Positions 15,972 through 26,132 of a DNA stretch of 26,132 nucleotides are shown piece after piece. Location: the NCBI GenBank assembly GCA_027669525.1, contig JAQEDJ010000034.1:1-26132 (forward strand). The letters are read 5' to 3'. The notes under the pieces are model-generated. The model searched no databases. It had not been told where the DNA came from and saw nothing but the letters and a program-made list of their open reading frames with translations. A program made the position numbers and the translations under genes. Within the stretch, counting starts at the first letter, position 1. Every line of letters starts with the position of its first letter. The stretch comes from Coriobacteriaceae bacterium AM48-5 (GTDB taxonomy: Bacteria; Actinomycetota; Coriobacteriia; Coriobacteriales; Coriobacteriaceae).

Positions 15972-18970
15972 ATGGTAAACGATTTGGGCAGTATGGACGA
16001 CCTCGAGCTGATGCCGCTGGGCGGTGGCTATATGGTGCGACGCGAACGCTTGATGAATGAGCTTCTCGCCAAGGGCCGAAAGGCCGGCATCGTGGTTCTT
16101 TATGCGCCCGACGGGTTTGGGAAGACCTCGGTGCTGCTGCAGTACACCCATGAGGTTAAATGCGACCCGACGCGAGGCCCCGTGCGGATTATCGAGGCCG
16201 ATCGCGCCACTGGGCGCGAGGTGTTTATGCAGCTCGAGGTGGTTACCGAAGAACTCAAAGACAAACCGCACTCCCTTATCGCGATTGATAATGTGCCAAA
16301 CCTCGATCAGCACGATACCGAAGACCTCATCGACAGGATTCGCGGCCTGCGCGCTATGGGGGTGGGGGTCTTTATCTCCTGCCGTCCTTCAAATCGTCAA
16401 CTGATTCATGGGCTGGGCGATTCGGTTAAGATCAATGCGCAGATGCTCAAGGTGCATGCCTATGAGTATTCGGCGTGGGCATCGGCGTTTTCGATCAGCA
16501 CATCGCTCGACTTTTATCAGCTCACGCAGGGCGTGCCCGAGCTCGTTTCGGCATTGCAGACGGGTCTGTATGGCCAAGGCGACGTAGCCGGTCTGCTCGA
16601 AAACGAGATTGTCAACGTATATGGCGCGGCACTTGTCGACTTGGCTTCGCTCGACAATAATGCACTGTTTTGCGTGGCATGTCTCATGATTTTGATGGGC
16701 GAGGGCAATATCGCAGAACTCGAGGCTTGCGGGGTGAGGCTATCGATGGTCGACCAGTCCTACTTCGTACGCGACTACCCGATCTTTGGCTTGGACCCCG
16801 CCGAGCGGAGTTTTACGTGTCTGGGCACGGAGGATAACGGACGCTTGCGCTTGCGTAAGTTGGTGGCCGAGGTTCGCCCCGAACTTGTTCCGAGGGCGGC
16901 CCGGATTTTGCTTAAGGCGGGCCGATGCGATGCGGCGATGGGCCTGGCGGACGCCTTTTTGGACCGTGATGCGGTCCTTGAACTTGCTGGGCAGTATGGG
17001 GTCGATCTGGCTCTGACGGGGCACGGGGCCGATATCTGCCGAGCAGCGCTGGGCACGATCGATGCCGAGGATCCGGCTCCAGAGCCAACGCCTGCCGAGG
17101 CGCTTGGCGTATATCTGGCAGCGGTCAGCGTGTCCAATACAAAGCTCGCTCGCTATATGGCATCGGTCATCGAGCGCGGGGGCGAACGGGCGGCCTGCGA
17201 AATAGACCCTGTTTCATGGAGGGTGGCCCAGACACTGACGGCTGTTTGCTATGGGGACAACGGGCTTGGGCTTCCTACGAACCTGACCGTGCCAGAAATC
17301 GAGACATCCCATACCGCACTCGATATGTTGTCCGCGCATATCGAGGTCAAGCGCTGCCTGACCGAGCGGGGAGATGACGGCGGCGTTCTACAGCAGCTCA
17401 AAACGAGCAAGGCCTACGACTGTGAGCTCGACATCGCGGGGATTGTTATACGGGCCGACAGCATGCTGGTGGAGCTTTTTGACGGGTCGTTTGCGGGAAC
17501 CGACGAGCGCGACGACGAGATGACGGTGGTGCGGGAGGCGCTCGACGTACGTGGGCTTAAGGCGATGGCTATCTGGGTGCGCATGGTGTTGGCGGCACGG
17601 CGGCTCCTTTCCGGCTTGCCGGTAACCGACGACGCGGCATTCAACGAGCTCGATCGTTTTGCCGTGCGCATGCGCGACAACCAGATTCAGCTGTTTGGCC
17701 TGTTGCTAGAAGGCTGGCAGTCGCTGGCAGAGGGACGACCGGTTAATGCAAAGTTCCGTGCGGTCCAAGTGCTCAAACTTGCCGAGGAGTCGATTGCGTA
17801 CATGCGCGATAACGCATTGCTGTTGGAGCGCGCGGCGTATCTGCGTAACACCTCGATGGTTTCGGTGCGCGAGGAAGCGGAGTTGCTCGATATAAGCCAG
17901 ACGCAGGTTGGTGGAGCGGAGGCCTGGATGGTGGCGCTGCATTTGGCCTGTGCGGGCCGAGACAGCGATCTTGCGGCCTGGATGTCCATGAATCGTGCGG
18001 GGATTCTAGAGCCATCGTATCGGCTCTTTGCGCGCCTTGCCATGCATTGTCTGGGCGAGCCGGCGACCAGGATTCGCAAGAAGCTTCCCGTGCGCGAGTT
18101 ATCGCGGTATTCGCTGCGCGACGATCTGGAAGGGGAGGGCGAGCGCCTGTTTCAGGCCGGCGAGGTTGAAGCCGTTGATACCATCGACCATATCGAGATT
18201 CGCATGTTTGGTGCGTTTCGCGCCGAGCGCGATGGGTTTCCCATCACGGACAAAATGTGGCGGCGCAAGAAGGCGGCGACACTTGCCGAGCGGCTTGCGC
18301 TGGGCATGGATGCGCTCGTCGATCGTGAGACGCTGGCCATGGAGCTGTGGCCCCATGCCGAGTTCAATAGCGCCCGCAACAACCTGTACTCGACGATATC
18401 GCGCTTGCGGTCGGCTTTGGGACCGACGCCGGATGGCAAGTCGTGTGTGCTCATCCAAAATGAATGCATCGGACTCAACGGCGACTACGTCAAGACCGAT
18501 GTACGGCTGTTTGACCAGATAAGCCGCGAGGTTTTGGGAAATCGCACGGGTGCGCGCGGGCCCATTTAGTTGAACTGTGCCTTAAGATTGAGCAGCTTTA
18601 TGCCGGACCGCTGTATGTTCCCAATGGCTGTAACCCCACCTACTTTTTGCGTATGCGACGCATTATGCAGTCAAAGTACATCGATTGCATGATTAAGGGA
18701 GCAAATGCCGCTCTAGAAGAAAACGATCTGCAGTCGGCGATTTGGCTGGCGGAGTCGGGGCTTCGGCAGGAAACAGCGCGTGAGGATATGGTGCGCTGCG
18801 CCATGCGCGTCTACAGTGCGGCGGGGCGGCGGCGCGATATCGTCGAGCTGTACAGCGGGCATATGCACCATCTAAGGGAGCAGGTCAATGGCGTGCCCGA
18901 GCCCGAGACGCGGCGTCTATACGAGCGCTTGGTGGAGGGGCGGCTCAATCGCGTGCTGGTCGAGCGATAA
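15972..18970 (+). CDS. Large SARP/BTAD-family transcriptional regulator with MalT-like ATPase, frame broken once
   Basis: With one base restored this is about 999 residues. The N-terminus has a nucleotide-binding domain of the STAND/MalT kind: Walker A APDGFGKT at residues 45-52 and Walker B LIAIDN ending near 107. A long helical middle follows. From about residue 737 comes a winged-helix DNA-binding domain (IRMFGAFRAERDG, then LAMELWPHAEFNSARNNLYSTISRLRSALG), and then a bacterial transcriptional activation domain with TPR-like helices. At 18558-18563 GGGCCC stands where one more G or C is needed. The frame then runs HLVELCLKIEQLYAGPLY on to 18970, the expected BTAD sequence. ATG 15972 follows GAGGAGCG. 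Target genes are unknown; nagB precedes it but ends in a terminator. Confidence 0.88.
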
Positions 18971-19002
18971 AAAACGGGCGCCCGAAGTACTTGGGCACCC
19001 GT
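18968..19002 (-). terminator. Intrinsic terminator of yhbY
   Basis: On the minus strand ACGGGTGCCC pairs with GGGCGCCCGT around an AAGTACTTC loop, followed by TTTTTT. It lies just beyond the yhbY stop and overlaps the end of the convergent regulator gene. Confidence 0.85.
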
Positions 19003-19039
19003 AAGCTTGCTATGTGTTGACTCGCCGGATCATTGGCTC

Positions 19040-19339
19040 TTAGACGAGCTTGATCTTCTCGATGTCCTTGCGCGAGGACTCGCGATACAGCGAGAACTTG
19101 CGGCCGATGACCTGGACGACCTCGGCGTGGCAACGCTCGGAGAGCTCTTCGGCGGCCTCGCGGGCGGAAAGACTGGAGCCATCGAGCACGGAGCACTTAA
19201 CGAGCTCATGCTTCTCCAGGTAGGCGACCGTCTGCTCGACGGTGCCCTCGTTGACATCGGACTTACCGATGATGATGGCGGGGTTGAGGTGATGGGCCAT
19301 GCTGCGAAGCTGCTTGACCTGGGCTCCTGTCAGTGCCAT
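19040..19339 (-). CDS. yhbY: YhbY-family RNA-binding protein (CRM domain)
   Basis: A 99-residue single CRM-domain protein; relatives bind pre-50S ribosomal particles. The start MALTGAQVKQLRSMAHHLNP, the loop IIGKSDVNEG and the end IGRKFSLYRE are typical of the family. It is the last gene of the minus-strand series and is followed by its own terminator. A 158-base gap separates it from the methyltransferase, with no clear promoter visible. Ribosome site weak. Confidence 0.95.
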   Translation of the reverse strand: MALTGAQVKQLRSMAHHLNPAIIIGKSDVNEGTVEQTVAYLEKHELVKCSVLDGSSLSAREAAEELSERCHAEVVQVIGRKFSLYRESSRKDIEKIKLV

Positions 19340-19497
19340 GGGTTCTCGCTTTCTATGTATGGGGCGCCCCGCGACGGGGCCTTAATCTACGTGAGCTGTC
19401 CCACGATAGCGCAGGAACGGCGCGGTGTGGAGCGTGTTTGCCCAGTTCAAAAAGAATGCGGATGCCGAGGTGATGGGCAGCGCAGGCTGTGAACGGG

Positions 19498-20385
19498 CTA
19501 CGAGCGGGATTCAGAGACCGGTTCCCATGCAATAAACGCCCAGCGAACCTTGCGGACATGATCGAGCATATAGCGCCCCTGCGGCACGCCCTTGGAGCCC
19601 GGCTCACCGGCATGGGGGTTCTCAATCATGTGTTGAGCGATGTAGTCGCGCAGGCAGTCGATCTTATCCTCGTTGCCATGCTCGAGCATACGGGAAAAAT
19701 CCGCCACGCCTGCCTCAAGACTGTCGAAGGTATCGCGACGAGGCGATTCAAAGTATGTAACCTGCGGCAACGCACCCATCTGAATGAGGATGTTGAAGGC
19801 GTACACAAAGCCATTGCTGCAGGTAACCGAGGCGCCGATAGCGTTCATCAAGTGCAGATCATAGCGCGGGCTGGAGTTGGCGACCATCGTGACAGCACAA
19901 CGCCGACGAGCCGTACGGTCGAGCTTGGCAAGCGCACCTTTTAGATCGGTCGTCGTAACCGACCGACTGGCAAAGGCAACATCCACCGTTTTCGCGACCG
20001 GTCCAACCAAATCCCAATCATCATCCCAAGCAAGCTCAAGCGGCGTAATTAGGTCCTCGAGCCCATAGTACTCAATGCCAGCATCAAGCGTGCCCAACAT
20101 GGCAGGGGAGAAATCAGCCGCAATCACAGGATGCCCAGCCTGAGCAAGCGGAATAGCAATCGACCCAGCTCCACACCCCATATCGAGCACCGACTCGCCG
20201 GGCTCAAGTGCCAACAGCTTTATAAAATCCCGAGCATAAGGGGCAGTCTCAAGAGGTCGAAAATGTCGAGCTCGCTTATCCCATTCAAAAGAATCGTCAG
20301 CCCGCCGCCGATCAGCCTGCATCTGCATCCACTCCAGATTCCAATCTGTGGAAAGCAGCTCAGAACGATTCTCCCCATCAGCCAC
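19498..20385 (-). CDS. Class I SAM-dependent methyltransferase
   Basis: A 295-residue protein with motif I VLDMGCGAGS at residues 66-75, then VIAADFSPAML (motif post-I acidic residue) and VDVAFASRSV (motif II region). This is a Rossmann-fold SAM methyltransferase of undetermined substrate. GTG 20385 is chosen because AGGAGG precedes it by seven bases; the in-frame codons further upstream run into a hairpin with a T run and would add a hydrophobic stretch unlike a methyltransferase. That hairpin ends only six bases before the ribosome site. Orthologues are likely chromosomal in relatives; nothing ties it to the neighbours. Confidence 0.88.
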   Translation of the reverse strand: MADGENRSELLSTDWNLEWMQMQADRRRADDSFEWDKRARHFRPLETAPYARDFIKLLALEPGESVLDMGCGAGSIAIPLAQAGHPVIAADFSPAMLGTLDAGIEYYGLEDLITPLELAWDDDWDLVGPVAKTVDVAFASRSVTTTDLKGALAKLDRTARRRCAVTMVANSSPRYDLHLMNAIGASVTCSNGFVYAFNILIQMGALPQVTYFESPRRDTFDSLEAGVADFSRMLEHGNEDKIDCLRDYIAQHMIENPHAGEPGSKGVPQGRYMLDHVRKVRWAFIAWEPVSESRS

Positions 20386-20404
20386 GGGCCAACCTCCTAG
20401 CAAC

Positions 20405-20436
20405 AAAAAAGCGACTCCTCCCAAAAGAAGAGCCGC
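20405..20436 (-). terminator. Terminator-like hairpin directly before the methyltransferase ribosome site
   Basis: On the minus strand GCGGCTC pairs with GAGTCGC (one G-U pair) and is followed by TTTTTT, ending six bases before AGGAGG. It could end the upstream transcript, work as an attenuator, or be a 5' stabilising hairpin. A possible promoter with TTGGCG (20470-20475) and TGATAT (20446-20451), spacer 18, would start transcription only a few bases before the hairpin. Confidence 0.6.
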
Positions 20437-20552
20437 AACCAGCATATATCAGAAAAAGAACCGTTCCAACGCCAAACCGCCACACCAACCAAGGCGGGCA
20501 GAAGCGAAGCGACTGCCACTGAGCCAGAACCCAGCCAAGGTTGAGATGTGCG

Positions 20553-20694
20553 GGAGCCCCGCCGCCGGGCGGCAGACATATAAGGTCGATCGCGAGTTCC
20601 GCACGAGCCGGAGAGCACTTAATGTGCTCTCCGTGCGAGTCAGGACTGTCCGAGCAGGCGACCTTATATGTCTGCCGTCCGGCGGCGGGGCTCC
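20553..20694 (-). repeat. Nested palindromic intergenic element, copy 2
   Basis: Outer arms at 20553-20588 and 20659-20694 are 36-base inverted repeats with one mismatch. A 23-base inner hairpin sits at 20610-20632 with a 9-bp stem and five-base loop. Read on the minus strand, the centre carries ACAGTCCTG, CACATTAAGTG and CGTGCGGAACTC at the same spacing as copy 1 (3053-3191). The inner stems differ in sequence between copies yet both pair fully. The element begins 18 bases after the stop of the minus-strand UPF0210 gene, so it has the same orientation relative to its upstream gene as copy 1 has to gatB. Confidence 0.85.
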
Positions 20695-20712
20695 TCGCCT
20701 CGTATCCCTAGG

Positions 20713-22076
20713 CTAGTTCTTCAGCGAGTTCAGCGGCGCCGGGAATCGACCACCGCGGTGGGCAAGCACGGTGCCGGCGTTGGGGTTCACCGGCATGATG
20801 GGCGCACGGCCAAACAGGCCGCCGTACTCGACGCAGTCGCCCACGCCCTTGCCGATAGCAGGAATCACGCGGACGGCCGTGGTCTTGTTGTTGATGACGC
20901 CGATGGCCATCTCGTCGGCGATGATGCCGGCGATGGTCTCGACCGGTGTGTCGCCGGGGATGGCGATCATGTCCAGGCCAACGGAGCACACGCAGGTCAT
21001 GGCCTCGAGCTTCTCGAGCGAAAGCGCACCGGCTTCGACGGCGGCGATCATGCCGGCGTCCTCGGACACGGGGATGAAAGCGCCGGAGAGACCGCCCACG
21101 CTGGAGCTGGCCATGACGCCGCCCTTCTTGACGGCATCGTTGAGCATGGCGAGCGCGCAGGTCGTGCCCGGGCCACCGCAGGTGCCACGCCGATGATCTC
21201 GAGGATGCGCGCGACGGAGTCGCCGATGGCGGGCGTGGGAGCCAGCGACAGGTCGACGATGCCCTTCTCGACACCCAGGCGATGGGCGGCCTCGCGGCTC
21301 ATGAGCTCGCCGGCACGGGTGATCTTAAAGGCGGTCTGCTTAATCTTTTCGGCGACTTCCATCATCGATGCGGAATCGGGCAGCGTCTCCAGGGCTGCGG
21401 CCATAACGCCGGGGCCCGAGACGCCTACGTTGATGACGGCGTCGGCCTCGCCACCGCCGTGGACGGCGCCCGCCATAAACGGGGAGTCCTCGACCATGTT
21501 AGCAAAGCAGACAAACTTGGAAGCGCCGACGGAATCCTGGTCGGCCGTGAGTTTAGCGGCATCGATGATGGTCTGGGCGGCCATAAGCACGGCGTCCATG
21601 TTGATGCCGGCGCGCAGGCTGGCGACGTTGACGCTGGAGCAGACACGGCTCGTGGTGGCGAGTGCCTGGGGGATGGACTGGATGACGCGGCGGTCGGCGT
21701 CGCCGATGCCCTTCTGGACGAGTGCGGAGAAGCCGCCCAGGTAATCGATGCCGAGCGTCTCGGCCGCGCGGTCGAGGGCATGCGCGATGGGGGTGAGGTC
21801 CTCATCCTTGCAGCACGCGGCGATCTGCGCCACCGGGGTGACGGAAACGCGCTTGTTGACAATGGGGATACCGTACTCGCGCTCGAGGTTCTCGGCGGTC
21901 TCGACCAGATGCTCAGCCGTGTGCGTCACATGGTCGTAGATCTTCGTGCACATGCGGTCGAGGTTCTCGTCACCGCAACCCATGAGCGAAACACCCATGG
22001 TGATGGTCCTGATGTCGAGGTTCTGTTCCTCAACCATGCCGCGGGTTTCCGCGATTTCTGCGGGCGTGATCGCCAT
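20713..22076 (-). CDS. UPF0210/DUF711 (PFL-type) family protein, frame broken once
   Basis: The sequence fits the UPF0210 family of uncharacterised proteins of about 450 residues: [16 protein letters not shown] near the start, [18 protein letters not shown] in the middle, and [25 protein letters not shown] followed by [23 protein letters not shown] near the end. Cytoplasmic; biochemical role unknown. At 21181-21182 GG stands where GGG (CCC on the coding strand) would give [16 protein letters not shown]. With it the protein is 454 residues. ATG 22076 is preceded by AGGAG. In many genomes an ACT-domain gene lies just before this gene; none is present here, where metH lies upstream. Confidence 0.9.
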
Positions 22077-22183
22077 CCTTGCGCTCCTATCTGCCAAAAC
22101 GAGCATAGTCTTTTCTATTCTAACGTGCGCACGTGCCAAGTGGCGCGTGCGGCACGTTTTGGTGCTCGGTTGTTTCCGTTGTG

Positions 22184-24741
22184 TTACTTCCCAAAGACCT
22201 CTTCGGCGATACGAGCGCTCTCGGCGGCGTCCTTGGCGTAGTAGTCCGCGCCGATTTGCTTGGCGTATTCGGGGGTGAGTACGGCGCCGCCCACGATGAT
22301 CTTGACGCCCGGAACCTCGGCATGGAGCAACTTGATGGTCTCTTCCATGGCGACGACCGTGGTGGTCATAAGCGCCGAGAGGCCGACGAGCTTAATGCCG
22401 CGCTCCTTGACGGTTTTGAGCACCTCCTGCGGATCGACGTCGCGGCCAAGGTCAAAGACGGTATAGCCGTAGTTATCGAGCAGCATCTTGACGATGTTCT
22501 TACCGATGTCGTGGATGTCGCCCTTGACGGTGGCCACGCAGATCTTACCCTTGTCGGCAATCTCGCCGGCGGGCATCAGGCACTTGATGGTGTCGAAGCC
22601 CACGCGCGCGGCCTCGGCCGAGGCCATGAGTTGCGGCAAGAAGAACTTGCCCTGGTCAAAGAGGACGCCCACCTCGTCGAGGGCGGGGATAAAGTGATTG
22701 TTGATGAGGTCCATGGCGTCGTGGTCGGCCAACAGGCGTTCGGTCTCGGCCGCGATCTCGCCTTTGCGGCCCGAGACGACCATGCGACGAATCGGGTCGT
22801 CGTTGCCGTCGGTGCCAGCGGTGCCAGCAGCGGGCACGGTGTCGGTCGATGCGGCCTGAGCCGCTGCCGGGTTGGCGGCGATCTTGTACGGATCGGTCCA
22901 GCCGGCATAGCGCTCGATGTATCCGGTCGAGCCCTCGTCCTCAACGCTCAGGACGCGATAGCTGTAGACGGTGTCCATAAAGCGCTTGGAGCCCGGGTTC
23001 ATGATGGGGGCGTCCAGGCCCGCGCCAAAGGCGGCGGCCAAAAAGACCGAGCCCAGCAGCGGGCGAGCGGGCAGGCCAAAGCTGATGTTCGACACGCCGA
23101 GCGCGCATTTGACACCCAGGCGCTCCTTGCACAGGGACATGGCGCGCAGGATCTGCTCAGCCTGGCGTTGATTGGTCGAGGCGGTCATGACCAGGCAGTC
23201 GATGAGGATGCGGTCCGGGCCGATGCCGTAGCGGGCGGCCTCGGCCACGATGCGCTCGGCGATGGCGAAGCGGGCCTCGGCGGTATCGGGGATGCCGCCT
23301 TCGTCGAGCGTAAGGCCGACAACGTTGGTGCCGTAGTGGGCGACCAGCGGGAAGATCTCGTCCATGATCTGCTGCTTGCCGTTGACCGAGTTGATGATGG
23401 GCTTGCCGGCGTAGCGACGTACGGCGGCCTCGACGGCGGCGGGGTCGGTGGAGTCGATCTGCAGCGGCAGCAGCGTGGAGCCTTGGAGCTGCTCGGTCGC
23501 TTGCTGGATGACCTTGACCTCGTCGATCTCGGGCAGGCCGACGTTGACGTCCAGGATATCGGCGCCCTGCTCCTGCTGGCTGATGCCCTGGCTCACGACG
23601 TAGTCCAGGTCGCCGTCGCGTAGGGCCTGCTGCAGGCGCTTTTTGCCGGTGGGGTTGATGCGCTCGCCGATGACGGCGATCTTGTGGCCGTCGCAGGGGA
23701 GGTCCACGACCGTCTGGGCGCTCGTGACCGACATGCTGGGCTTGCGGTGACGCGTGCAGGGCGTGTGGTTGTCGATGAGGGTGCGAAGTGCCGCCATGTG
23801 CGTGGGCGTGGTGCCGCAGCAGCCGCCCACGACGCTTACGCCGTCGGCAATCATGCCGGCGACGGCCTCGGCGTATTCGGGTGCCTGGATATCAAAGACG
23901 GTATTGCCGTCATCGTCCACGCGGGGCAGTCCTGCATTGGCCTGCACCATAACGGGCTTGTCGGTGACGGTGAGCATACGCGCGGCGAGTCCTCGGAGCT
24001 CGGCCGGGCCCTGGCTGCAGTTGATGCCAAGGACGTCGGCGCCGATGGCGTCGAGGGTGATGGCGGCGACCTCGGGGCTCGTGCCCAAGAAGGTGCGGCC
24101 GTCTTCCTCAAAGGTCATGGTGGCAAAGACGGGCAAGTCGGAGTTCTCGCGGCAGGCGAGGACTGCCGCCTTGATCTCGGCAAGATCGGTCATGGTTTCG
24201 ATAATAAAGAGGTCAACACCCGCGGCGACGCCAGCGTGCACCTCCTCGGCAAAGAGATCGTAGGCCTCGTCGAAGCTGAGGGTGCCCAGGGGGCGAAGCA
24301 GCGCACCGATGGGGCCGATGTCACCGGCGACGTAGCGGGCGCCGGCCTCGCGGGCGCAGGTGACGGCCGCGGTAAAGACGCCTGCCACGGTGGCGGCGCC
24401 ATCGAGCTTGTGCGCGTTGGCGCCAAAGGTGTTGGCGGTGATCACGTCGCAGCCGGCCTCGACGTACTGTCGCTGAATGTCGGTAATGACCTGGGGCTCC
24501 TCAAAGTTGAGCAGCTCGGGCAGGGCTCCGGCCTTCATGCCGGCCGCCTGCAGCATGGTGCCCATGCCGCCGTCGAACAGCAGGTGCCCCGTGCCTCGAT
24601 GGCCGCACGCAGGCGATCGTCCTTAATGCGCAGATCGTCGATCGTGCGCGTCTTGTACGCAGCGCCGTTGCGACGTGCGGCATCAACGGGTGCCGCCAAT
24701 GCAGTGCCGTCAGAATCATGAGTGATAAGCGGAGTAAACAT
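22184..24741 (-). CDS. metH: Cobalamin-dependent methionine synthase lacking the reactivation domain, frame broken once
   Basis: MetH transfers a methyl group from methyltetrahydrofolate to homocysteine through cobalamin. Domains in order: homocysteine/zinc barrel with NCSQGP and GGCCGTTP as zinc cysteines (about 40-330); folate barrel beginning IAVIGERINPTGKK (about 335-600); an Ala/Thr/Gly linker; B12 cap and B12-binding domain with GDIHDIGKN, which holds the His that ligates cobalt (about residue 742). It stops after the B12 domain at about 852 residues; the SAM-binding reactivation domain is a separate upstream gene. At 24583-24584 GG stands where GGG is needed to restore GTLLFDGGMGTMLQ. 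ATG 24741 follows AGGAG and lies ten bases after the corrected stop of the upstream gene. Confidence 0.95.
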
Positions 24742-24751
24742 CAATGAGCTC

Positions 24752-25539
24752 CTAATGGCTGGAATAGCAGGTGGTGTGGGCGGCGCGGAAGCGACAGTGC
24801 TCGCGCATGCGACAGATATTGCAGGTGGGGCGGCTCTGGCGTCGTGGACCTCGCCGTCAAACAGACCGATCACCGCGGTCACGCTCTTGGTGGGCATGAG
24901 CAGGCTGGTCGGCGTGACGGTAAGCCCGATGAGCCGCGTGGCGTTGAGCGCATTCACGATTGAGCGCTGGGCCGTAAGCGGGCAGTCGCCGTAGCCGGGA
25001 CTGAAGCGCCAGTTACCGGCGAGTCCGTGTGCGGCGGCCGCAGCCTTGACCTGCTGGTCCATCTGCTCGACGGCGGCTTCTGCATAGGCAGAGCATGCGG
25101 CGTCGAGCACGGCTCCCTCCAGGGGCTGCTGGGCTCCCGTGGTGCGCAGACGACGCTCGGCGTCCATGCCGAGGGTGCATGCCATGAGCGCGGCAAAGCG
25201 GGCGTCTTTGAGGTGGCGATAGATGTCGCGACCGCGCAGCTCAACGTTGGTGCCGACCAGACGGATGCAAGGCTTGCCCTGCTCGTCCACGCCCGTGGCA
25301 TCGACGGCAAACACGCGTCGCACGCCACGGGGCTCAATGTCCAGCTCCAGACGCTCAACGACAAGCTCAATTCGTCGTGACAGCTCGGGCTCAATCTGCT
25401 GGCCGCCGTAACCCAGATACCGCAGCATCTCGGCACGGTCGACACGGGGATGGTGCGCAGCATCGACACGGTAAAGCGCCGGCGACGCAAGGTCGGCCGG
25501 CACTTCGACAGCGGTTGTATCGATGTGCGGTTTTTCCAT
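24752..25539 (-). CDS. Stand-alone methionine synthase reactivation protein, frame broken once
   Basis: This matches the C-terminal activation domain of MetH: RFSPGYGDCPLTAQ, the SAM-binding segment, and PTSLLMPTKSVTAVIGL. It supplies reductive methylation of inactive cobalamin to the truncated MetH encoded next. As read, the frame runs on into metH. With one more G in the run at 24827-24830 (C on the coding strand), the protein ends at 24752 after CNICRMREHCRFRAAHTTC, a four-Cys tail. That yields 262 residues and a separate metH start. ATG 25539 overlaps the metF stop (TAATG). The cysteine tail suggests a metal site; this is inference. Confidence 0.9.
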
Positions 25540-26132
25540 TACCCCAAGCGCTCCATAATGGTTGCGGCGATTGCAGGACGGTTCATAGTGTACAGGTGCA
25601 GACCGGCGGCACCGTGCTCCTTAAGGTCGCAAAGCTGACGGGCGGCATAATCTACACCGGCTGCCTGCAGACTCTCGGGATCGTTCTCGTACTTGGCGAG
25701 AATCTTGATGACGGGGGAGGGCAGCGATGCGCCGCACATAAAGACCATGCGGCTGATCTGCGACTTGCCCATAAACGGCATGATGCCCGCGGTAATGGGC
25801 ACGGTGATACCGGCCTTGTCGGCAAGCTCGCGAAAACGGTAGAAGCACTCGTTATCAAAGAAGAGCTGCGTCACAAAGAAGCTCGCGCCGGCGTCCTGTT
25901 TTTGCTTGAGGTGTTCGACCGAGACGTTGAGGTCCTCGCAGGCAATGTGGCCCTCGGGGTAGGCTGCGGCGCCCACACAAAAGCCGGCGTCGACGAGCTC
26001 GGGGATGAGGTCGCGGGCGTAGGCGTAGTCCGAGGCGGGCTTGTCGTCCTCGGTCGCGCGGCGGGAAGATCACCGCGCAGGGCCAGCACATTTTCTACAC
26101 CGGCGGAGCGGTACTCGTCGATCTTGGCGGCA
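25539..26132 (-). CDS. metF: Methylenetetrahydrofolate reductase, 5' end outside the window, frame broken once
   Basis: MetF reduces methylenetetrahydrofolate to the methyl donor used by MetH. Visible family segments are NVLALRGDLP, FCVGAAAYPEGH, FFVTQLFFDNECFYRF and ITAGIMPFMGKSQ, followed by the usual C-terminal helices. The N-terminal third is beyond the window edge. At 26063-26065 GGG stands where GGGG would join RGDLP to RRATEDDKP. The stop overlaps the next start, so metF, the reactivation gene and metH form a coupled methionine-synthesis operon. Confidence 0.93.

Noticed and set aside
15775..15978. A small 67-codon gene before the SARP regulator
   Set aside because: Lacks a ribosome site, has a basic random-looking composition and overlaps the regulator start signals.
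21282..24721. Long + strand frames across the UPF0210 and metH genes
   Set aside because: Gly/Asp/Val-rich antisense frames with no motifs, opposite well-identified genes.

Overview
The window looks like chromosome from a high-GC Coriobacteriia member, most likely Collinsella or a close relative. This rests on gene content and protein style (long Ala/Asp-rich proteins, a large SARP/BTAD regulator, GatB with a family-atypical insert, a split MetH system) and on a tmRNA tag ending in ALAA. It is a judgement from recognition, not a database search.

Layout on the + strand, then mixed: gatA (5' end missing) and gatB (1-3048); a nested palindromic intergenic element, a terminator and a TGTGACAAAGGGAC palindrome (3053-3337); a minus-strand AraC regulator divergent from two half-size ABC exporter-fold genes (3344-8043); a second TGTGAC palindrome; an RHH antitoxin/PIN toxin pair with a clear promoter and inverted-repeat operator (8099-9033); a minus-strand hypothetical gene; tmRNA ssrA with terminator (9766-10171); a gene-free stretch with a direct repeat resembling the tmRNA 3' end; a patatin-like hydrolase; rplM-rpsI behind a strong promoter; then an amino-sugar group glmM, PTS EIIA(Glc-type) and nagB (12620-15523); then a roughly 1000-residue SARP-type regulator (15972-18970).

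From about 18970 to the end everything reads on the minus strand: metF (cut by the window edge), a separate methionine synthase reactivation protein and metH lacking its own reactivation domain, forming one tightly spaced operon; a UPF0210/DUF711 gene; a second nested palindromic element; a SAM-dependent methyltransferase; and yhbY.

Two things stand out. First, ten genes, several of them essential (gatA, rplM, glmM), carry frame breaks. Every one is a loss of bases, nearly always one G or C from a short G/C run, and restoring them yields full-length proteins. This points to systematic sequence or assembly error rather than gene decay. Second, two intergenic elements about 17 kb apart (3053-3191 and 20553-20694) share a conserved core with an inner hairpin whose stem sequence differs between copies but stays perfectly paired. 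Both lie just after a gene and in the same orientation relative to it. This is the best candidate here for an undescribed structured repeat family.
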